Assembly (NCBI GenBank): GCA_003446775.1 | Contig: DMCH01000080.1 | Span: forward strand, 21,426 to 30,985 | From: Chloroflexota bacterium | GTDB taxonomy: Bacteria > Chloroflexota > Dormibacteria > Dormibacterales > Dormibacteraceae | Direction of reading: 5' to 3' | DNA length: 9,560 bases | In this document: positions 6,767 to 9,560 of the stretch, in pieces | How positions within the stretch are numbered: position 1 is the first letter of the stretch | Layout of the letters: each line of letters begins with the position of its first letter | Notes under the pieces: generated by a model | Seen by the model: the letters and a program-made list of their open reading frames with translations, nothing else | Told to the model about the DNA's origin: nothing | The model's database searches: none | Translations under genes and position numbers: made by a program

Positions 6767-7678
6767 TTACTTCCTGCGCCTCCTGGACCCGGCTCCCGGC
6801 TGCGGAGACGGCTTGAGCCCGGGCTTGGATCCGTTCTTCGGGCCGCCTCCGCCCTTAGGCGCGACGGCCAGCACCGGCCCACCCCCATCTCGTCTCGGCA
6901 AGAGGCTTCCCCACCCGACTACGAAGTACTGAAGAATGATACTGACCACGTTGCCGACGAACCAATAGAGCCCGAGCCCGGCTGGAACCTGCAGGGCGAA
7001 GAGCCCGATCATCACCGGAGACAGCCACACCATCGTGCGCTGCATCGACTGGGTCTGGAGCTCCTGCTCCGTCGGATTGGGCGGAGGTGGTTGCTGCAGC
7101 ATCTTCGACTGGATGAATGTCGTGATCGCCGCGAGCAATGGAAAGATCGCGTAGCCGAATATCGGAACTGGCAGGGTGAAGCCGACCAGGTGCATGACGA
7201 ATATGGCGTGTTGAGCCGCGCTGTCATTCAGGTTGGGCACGAACAGGAACGGCGCCGCCGAGTGGGCGCTCTTGGCAAAGCCCTGGAACACGTAGTAGAG
7301 CGCGGTGAGAATCGGAATCTGGACGACCAGCGGCGCACAGCCAACCAGCCCGCCAAGCGGGTTGACGCCGTGCTCCTTGTAGAGCTTCATCATCTCCGTG
7401 TTCAGCTTCTGCGGTTCCTTCTTGAACTTCTTGCGCAGGTCGGCGACCTGGGGCGCCAGCTTGCGCTGCTCGGCCATCGTCTTGCGCTGCGTCGTGAGCT
7501 GGAAATACGTGAGAGGCGAAAGCAGCGCTCGGATGATGATCGTGAGGATGATGATCGCCACCCCATAAGCGCCGATGGTCTCCGCGAGTGGCATCGTCTG
7601 GAGGTTCACGTACAGAAAGTTCAGGAACCACGCGATCGGCTCCTTCACCGCCGCGCTCCACAGGTGCACGACGGGCAA
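6767..7678 (-). CDS. yidC: Membrane protein insertase YidC (Oxa1/YidC family)
   Basis: YidC inserts membrane proteins alone or with SecYEG. This short form lacks the large periplasmic domain of Proteobacteria. It shows the first core helix with the groove arginine (IILTIIIRALLSPLT) and a charged cytoplasmic hairpin (QRKLAPQVADLRKKFKKEPQ). KLYKEHGVNPLGGLVGCAPL and QIPILTALYYVFQGF follow, then later helices with VPAGLGLYWFVGN. The Gly/Pro/Lys-rich basic tail ending GSRRRRK would bind the ribosome. The listed TTG at 7678 is the only conventional start, but it has no good Shine-Dalgarno. The same frame open upstream adds NLRALFDVF, and an ATC at 7708 stands 8 bases after a GGAG, so the gene may really begin at 7708. 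It lies between yidD and jag. Confidence 0.95.
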   Translation of the reverse strand: MPVVHLWSAAVKEPIAWFLNFLYVNLQTMPLAETIGAYGVAIIILTIIIRALLSPLTYFQLTTQRKTMAEQRKLAPQVADLRKKFKKEPQKLNTEMMKLYKEHGVNPLGGLVGCAPLVVQIPILTALYYVFQGFAKSAHSAAPFLFVPNLNDSAAQHAIFVMHLVGFTLPVPIFGYAIFPLLAAITTFIQSKMLQQPPPPNPTEQELQTQSMQRTMVWLSPVMIGLFALQVPAGLGLYWFVGNVVSIILQYFVVGWGSLLPRRDGGGPVLAVAPKGGGGPKNGSKPGLKPSPQPGAGSRRRRK

Positions 7679-7716
7679 GAAAACGTCGAAGAGGGCTCTC
7701 AGATTGATGTCAGAGA

Positions 7717-7720
7717 CTCC
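7717..7720 (-). promoter_or_regulatory. Shine-Dalgarno GGAG pointing to an ATC start of yidC
   Basis: On the minus strand GGAG is followed by TCTCTGAC (8 bases) and then ATC AAT CTG at 7708, in frame with yidC. No ATG, GTG or TTG is at a useful distance from this GGAG. The conventional TTG at 7678 lies 38 bases away. Confidence 0.4.
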
Positions 7721-7738
7721 AGATAGCGCTCAGGCGGA

Positions 7739-7948
7739 TCAAGGAACAGGATCGTAGCCGCCCTTGGCGAACGGATGGCAGCGCGCGATGCGCGCCGCCC
7801 CCATCCAGCCTCCTCGAAGCCACCCGTATTTCTCAACTGCCTCATATGTGTAGTGCGAGCAAGACGGGTAGTAGCGGCACGAGGGCGGAAGGAGCTTCGA
7901 AAACGAATGTTGGTAGCCGCGGATCATGGTCAGCAGGATCGTCGTCAT
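7739..7948 (-). CDS. yidD: Membrane protein insertion efficiency factor YidD
   Basis: This 69-residue protein carries the whole YidD signature: CRYYPSCSHYTYEAVEKYG near the middle, then GAARIARCHPFAKGGYDPVP at the C-terminus. It has the three conserved cysteines (two in CRYYPSC, one in RCHP). The amphipathic N-terminus (TTILLTMIRGYQHSFSKLL) fits peripheral attachment to the inner membrane, where YidD is known to help YidC-dependent insertion. Its ATG overlaps the rnpA stop (ATGA, 7948-7945), the usual coupling for this pair. The stop is followed by about 30 bases before the yidC start region. Confidence 0.96.
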   Translation of the reverse strand: MTTILLTMIRGYQHSFSKLLPPSCRYYPSCSHYTYEAVEKYGWLRGGWMGAARIARCHPFAKGGYDPVP

Positions 7949-8304
7949 GGCTTGAGCTTCGAGAGCCTGACAGCCGCCTGTTCGGTCTCCGCCTCGAGGT
8001 CTGCGAACGGCACTTCGAGCGCGGCGGGGCGGGCGATCAGGACCACGTCATATCGTATTCCCAGTCCATGTAGCGGCGAATCAGGTCCCAGAAGCCGATC
8101 TCGCGCGGCCTCGCGGATTCGGCGTCGTGCGCGATTGCGGTTCACCGAGCCTTTGACGTTGCGGCTGACCGTCACGCCGACCCGGCTCTCGTCAGCCTCG
8201 CGAGGCACCGCAAATGCGACCAGCGCCCGCCCGGTGTAGATGCGCTTGCCCCCGATCGCGGCCTGAAAGTCAGACTGCCGGCGGAGCCGAAAACGACGCT
8301 TCAC
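7945..8304 (-). CDS. rnpA: Ribonuclease P protein component
   Basis: This 119-residue basic protein partners the RNase P RNA in removing tRNA 5' leaders. The N-terminus KRRFRLRRQSDFQAAIGGKR and the RNR motif region RVGVTVSRNVKGSVNRNR are clear. A basic helix follows (ARRRIREAAR), then YDVVLIARPAA. GTG 8304 gives the standard N-terminus. It lies 16 bases after the rpmH stop with no visible Shine-Dalgarno, so translation is likely coupled to rpmH. The frame stays open upstream through rpmH to an ATG at 8409 (154 residues); I consider that extension a shadow of rpmH, although overlapping long rnpA forms are known in Thermus. It overlaps yidD by 4 bases. Confidence 0.95.
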   Translation of the reverse strand: MKRRFRLRRQSDFQAAIGGKRIYTGRALVAFAVPREADESRVGVTVSRNVKGSVNRNRARRRIREAARDRLLGPDSPLHGLGIRYDVVLIARPAALEVPFADLEAETEQAAVRLSKLKP

Positions 8305-8320
8305 GCGCGATCGAGACCGG

Positions 8321-8455
8321 CTACGGAGTGAGGCGGTGGCGCCCTTTGCGACGGCGGTTTTGCACCAGCCTGACGCCGCCCTTGGTGGACATGCGGCGGA
8401 GAAAGCCATGCACCCGGCGGCGGTAGCGCTTCTTGGGCTGATAGGTTCGCTTGAT
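8321..8455 (-). CDS. rpmH: 50S ribosomal protein bL34, apparent ATC start
   Basis: The 44-residue product reads (I)KRTYQPKKRYRRRVHGF, then LRRMSTKGGVRLVQNRRR and KGRHRLTP. This is a full-length, well-conserved bL34, a basic protein of the large ribosomal subunit. At the position where other bL34 proteins have methionine, the codon is ATC (8455-8453). A Shine-Dalgarno AGGGGA lies 7 bases before it. The only conventional alternative is GTG 8509, which would add 18 unrelated residues (SATLPRFHQALATGDFS) and lies upstream of the likely -10 box at 8496-8501. I therefore list the ATC start. It heads the operon and is followed by rnpA after 16 bases, the standard arrangement next to dnaA. The family is certain; the start is inferred. 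Confidence 0.9.
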   Translation of the reverse strand: MKRTYQPKKRYRRRVHGFLRRMSTKGGVRLVQNRRRKGRHRLTP

Positions 8456-8462
8456 GGAGAAA

Positions 8463-8468
8463 TCCCCT
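8463..8468 (-). promoter_or_regulatory. Shine-Dalgarno AGGGGA of rpmH, pointing to ATC
   Basis: On the minus strand AGGGGA is followed by TTTCTCC (7 bases) and then ATC AAG CGA, the codons of the bL34 N-terminus. The spacing is ideal for a start at 8455 and it serves no other start codon. Confidence 0.6.
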
Positions 8469-8495
8469 GTGGCTAGAGCCTGATGGAACCGCGGT

Positions 8496-8501
8496 AGTGT
8501 A
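8496..8501 (-). promoter_or_regulatory. Likely -10 box (TACACT) of the rpmH operon
   Basis: On the minus strand the sequence reads GGCTACACTACC. The GCTACA-T core matches GCTACAAT at the parA and origin promoters. Transcription would start near 8489, giving a leader of about 34 bases that includes the AGGGGA at 8468-8463 but excludes the GTG at 8509. No convincing -35 is seen 16-18 bases upstream. Confidence 0.4.
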
Positions 8502-8563
8502 GCCGACACCGGCTCCTCGATCCGTGATACCGCTTATGTCACATCATCCGTCGGCATCGGGCC

Positions 8564-8592
8564 TTGCGGCACCCACTGGCCTTTGCTACAAT
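8564..8592 (+). promoter_or_regulatory. Strong vegetative-type promoter in the origin region
   Basis: TTGCGG (8564-8569), a 17-base spacer and TACAAT (8587-8592), with TGC immediately before the -10 (extended -10). This is the best promoter match in the window. Transcription would start near 8599 and run towards dnaA, 420 bases away, through the palindrome, repeats and DnaA boxes. It may drive dnaA with a long leader or produce an origin RNA. Confidence 0.55.
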
Positions 8593-8608
8593 CCCCGCCC
8601 GGAAGCAG

Positions 8609-8633
8609 GTTGGAACGGGTCAGCCGAACCAAC
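8609..8633 (+). repeat. Imperfect inverted repeat at the start of the origin transcript
   Basis: GTTGGAACGG (8609-8618) and CCGAACCAAC (8624-8633) pair at 8 of 10 positions around a 5-base loop (GTCAG). It lies about 10 bases after the predicted start of the 8587 promoter, so it could form a hairpin at the 5' end of that RNA, or be a dimeric protein site in DNA. Confidence 0.35.
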
Positions 8634-8655
8634 TCAGTACAAGTTACGCAAACCC

Positions 8656-8671
8656 GACTCATGCATGAGTC
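8656..8671. repeat. Perfect 16-bp palindrome GACTCATGCATGAGTC
   Basis: The two 8-base halves are exact reverse complements with no spacer, and the flanking bases do not extend the symmetry. It lies in the origin region, downstream of the 8587 promoter. The form suits a dimeric DNA-binding protein; the family is not identifiable. Confidence 0.6.
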
Positions 8672-8709
8672 CACTTGGGCGCCAGGCTAAGGTCACAACA
8701 CCGCTTCCA

Positions 8710-8750
8710 GATTTCGGAACAGACCGGATGGGGGATTTCGAACAGGCCGG
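8710..8750 (+). repeat. Near-direct repeat pair in the origin region
   Basis: GATTTCGGAACAGACCGG (8710-8727) and GATTTCGAACAGGCCGG (8734-8750) differ by one deleted G and one A-to-G change. The starts are 24 bases apart, a little over two helical turns. They immediately precede the paired DnaA boxes at 8759-8793. Confidence 0.5.
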
Positions 8751-8758
8751 CACCGCCA

Positions 8759-8793
8759 GCCTGTGGAAATCTGGTCCGCTCTTTTCCACAGGC
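8759..8793. repeat. Two DnaA-box-like 9-mers arranged as an inverted repeat
   Basis: GCCTGTGGAAA (8759-8769) and TTTCCACAGGC (8783-8793) are exact 11-base inverted copies with a 13-base spacer. Each contains a DnaA-box variant: ATTTCCACA on the minus strand (8762-8770) and TTTTCCACA on the plus strand (8782-8790). Each differs from TTATCCACA at one or two positions. There is no T-run after the arms, so a terminator is unlikely. Confidence 0.6.
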
Positions 8794-8803
8794 GCCGAGA
8801 ATA

Positions 8804-8828
8804 CGAAGCCCGTCAATGGTGGGCTTCG
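8804..8828. repeat. GC-rich hairpin CGAAGCCC / GGGCTTCG
   Basis: Perfect 8-base arms (8804-8811 and 8821-8828) flank a 9-base loop (GTCAATGGT). There is no T-run on either side, so it does not look like an intrinsic terminator. In RNA from the 8587 promoter it would form a stable stem. Confidence 0.4.
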
Positions 8829-8916
8829 ATTGAAGTAGTGCTCGCTGGCACGTAATTCACGGACTGCTTCGCGAGCAGGGGAGCAGGAGGAGATGGGCGG
8901 TGACTTTGAACCCAGG

Positions 8917-8925
8917 TTGTCCACA
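8917..8925 (+). promoter_or_regulatory. DnaA box TTGTCCACA
   Basis: One mismatch to TTATCCACA, and identical to the variant commonly used in high-GC bacteria. It lies about 100 bases upstream of the dnaA start, where it could serve origin function, dnaA autoregulation, or both. Confidence 0.6.
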
Positions 8926-9005
8926 GCATTTGCAAAAGCGGGCGCCGACTTGCCCCCAGCCGGTCGGGGGCCGGCAAAGCGGTTGTGAGACTGGCACGGC
9001 GGCGC

Positions 9006-9014
9006 AAGGAAAGG
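9006..9014 (+). promoter_or_regulatory. Ribosome binding site of dnaA
   Basis: AAGGAAAGG ends 6 bases before the GTG at 9021 and fixes it as the start. A nearer GTG at 9016 meets a stop after two codons (GTG AGG TGA). Confidence 0.6.
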
Positions 9015-9020
9015 CGTGAG

Positions 9021-9560
9021 GTGAACCAGGATCAGATCTGGTCGCAAGTACAGGAGGAGCTGCGCTTCCAGCTCGCCAAGCGGACCTACGACATGTGGCT
9101 CAAGAACACGTCAGTCGTGTCGGCCGACGGCAACACGTTCCGGATCGGCGTGCCCAGCAAGCTTGCGAAGGATTGGTTGGAGGACCGCTTCTCGGGACTG
9201 ATCCAGGAAACCCTCCAGGCGGTCACCGGTTCGGAGGTGGACATCGACTTCGTCATTTCTCCCAGCGGGCACCGGCCGCCCCTGGCTGCCGCGGACGGCG
9301 ACTTCGCAGTCAACGCCGACAACGGACGTGAGAACGGCGTCGAGGGGCCTGCGGATGGTCCAGTCATCACGCCCTCCGAGCTCAATGTCCGATTCAAGTT
9401 TTCTTCGTTCGTGGTCGGACACAACTCGCAGTTCGCCCACGCGGCGGCCAAGGCCGTCGCCGAGGCTCCGGGCGACAGCTACAACCCGCTTTTCCTCTAT
9501 GGAGGCGTGGGTCTCGGCAAGACCCATCTCATGCACGCGATCGGCCATGAGGTGCACGAC
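9021..9560 (+). CDS. dnaA: Chromosomal replication initiator DnaA (partial, N-terminal 180 codons)
   Basis: The window ends inside this gene. Domain I (about residues 1-75) is clear, with IWSQVQEELRFQLAKRTYDM followed by WLKNTSVV and KLAKDWLEDRFSGLIQETL. It binds helicase or DnaA partners in the family. A variable linker (about 76-120), rich in Asp, Gly and Pro, is domain II. The AAA+ domain III begins near residue 121 with LNVRFKFSSFVVGHNSQFAH and reaches Walker A GGVGLGKTH (161-169). Walker B, the sensors and the DNA-binding domain IV lie beyond the edge. DnaA-ATP binds the boxes upstream and opens the origin. The GTG start is supported by AAGGAAAGG 6 bases before it. The 510-base upstream region with boxes suggests autoregulation. 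Confidence 0.97.
   Translation, partial: MNQDQIWSQVQEELRFQLAKRTYDMWLKNTSVVSADGNTFRIGVPSKLAKDWLEDRFSGLIQETLQAVTGSEVDIDFVISPSGHRPPLAAADGDFAVNADNGRENGVEGPADGPVITPSELNVRFKFSSFVVGHNSQFAHAAAKAVAEAPGDSYNPLFLYGGVGLGKTHLMHAIGHEVHD

Larger units (their letters stand above)
8510..9020. other. Gene-free rpmH-dnaA intergenic region, probable chromosomal origin (oriC)
   Basis: About 510 bases between divergent rpmH and dnaA carry no convincing protein gene. They hold three DnaA-box-like 9-mers (8762-8770 minus, 8782-8790 plus, 8917-8925 plus), a promoter reading towards dnaA (8564-8592), a 16-bp palindrome, a near-direct repeat and hairpins. Divergent rpmH/dnaA with DnaA boxes between is the classic bacterial origin layout. 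No long AT-rich unwinding element stands out by eye; the least GC-rich part is about 8800-8870. The number of clear boxes is small, so further boxes may lie downstream of dnaA, outside the window. Confidence 0.7.

Noticed and set aside
6581..7726. 381-codon open frame on the plus strand across jag and yidC
   Set aside because: It is antisense to two firmly identified genes, is extremely rich in Arg, His and Gln, and has no domain. It is a GC-rich frame shadow.
8468..8476. TGTGGCTAG as a fourth DnaA box (minus strand CTAGCCACA)
   Set aside because: It has two mismatches to TTATCCACA, including a core position, and it lies in the rpmH leader.
8456..8509. GTG 8509 as the start of rpmH
   Set aside because: It adds 18 residues foreign to bL34, lies before the likely -10 box, and ignores the well-placed AGGGGA.
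8524..8838. 104-codon plus-strand open frame in the origin region
   Set aside because: Its ATG lies upstream of the best promoter, it has no Shine-Dalgarno or recognisable domain, and it runs through the palindrome, repeats and DnaA boxes.
1..9560. tRNA or rRNA genes, CRISPR arrays, insertion sequences, transposases
   Set aside because: None seen. There is no repeated spacer array, no recombinase gene, and coding composition is even throughout.

Overview
This is a chromosomal replication-origin window from a high-GC bacterium (roughly 60-65% G+C by eye). It carries the usual landmarks: rpmH-rnpA-yidD-yidC-jag on the minus strand, dnaA on the plus strand, a gene-free origin stretch between rpmH and dnaA, and parA-parB nearby. 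The DnaA boxes (TTGTCCACA and TTTTCCACA types), the short GC-rich genes and the single-membrane-style YidC with a basic tail fit a Terrabacteria lineage. I lean towards Chloroflexota or a Dormibacterota-like soil group over Actinomycetota. That is inference from gene style, not a placement.

Layout. From 1 to 1974 (plus strand): the tail of an NfeD-like gene, a slipin (SPFH) gene overlapping it, and a CPBP-family intramembrane protease. From 1975 to 2187 lies a promoter region with a canonical G-quadruplex motif and a TACAAT box just 7 bases before the parA ATG. From 2188 to 4474 (plus): parA, parB (ATGA overlap) and signal peptidase I. These converge, with only 7 bases between stop codons, on a minus-strand operon. 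Read in its own direction from 8455 down to 4482, that operon is rpmH, rnpA, yidD, yidC, jag/khpB, an unrecognised 92-residue acidic protein and an M16 zinc peptidase. From 8510 to 9020 is the origin-like intergenic region with DnaA boxes, an isolated strong promoter, a 16-bp perfect palindrome, a near-direct repeat and hairpins. From 9021 the first 180 codons of dnaA run off the window edge.

How the genes work together. Two themes meet here. One is replication initiation and segregation (DnaA, the origin, ParA/ParB). The other is membrane-protein insertion, secretion and quality control (YidC, YidD, the RNA-binding Jag, LepB, the M16 peptidase, the CPBP protease and slipin/NfeD). The tRNA-modification and methyltransferase genes (mnmE, mnmG, rsmG) that often sit between jag and parA in other bacteria are absent from this window.

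Nothing here is an obviously new system. The most notable points are three genes whose best N-termini have no ATG/GTG/TTG codon (bL34 and YidC appear to start at ATC behind good Shine-Dalgarno sequences, and the CPBP gene at CTG or ATT), a likely leaderless parA, and a promoter in the origin region with no clear gene behind it.
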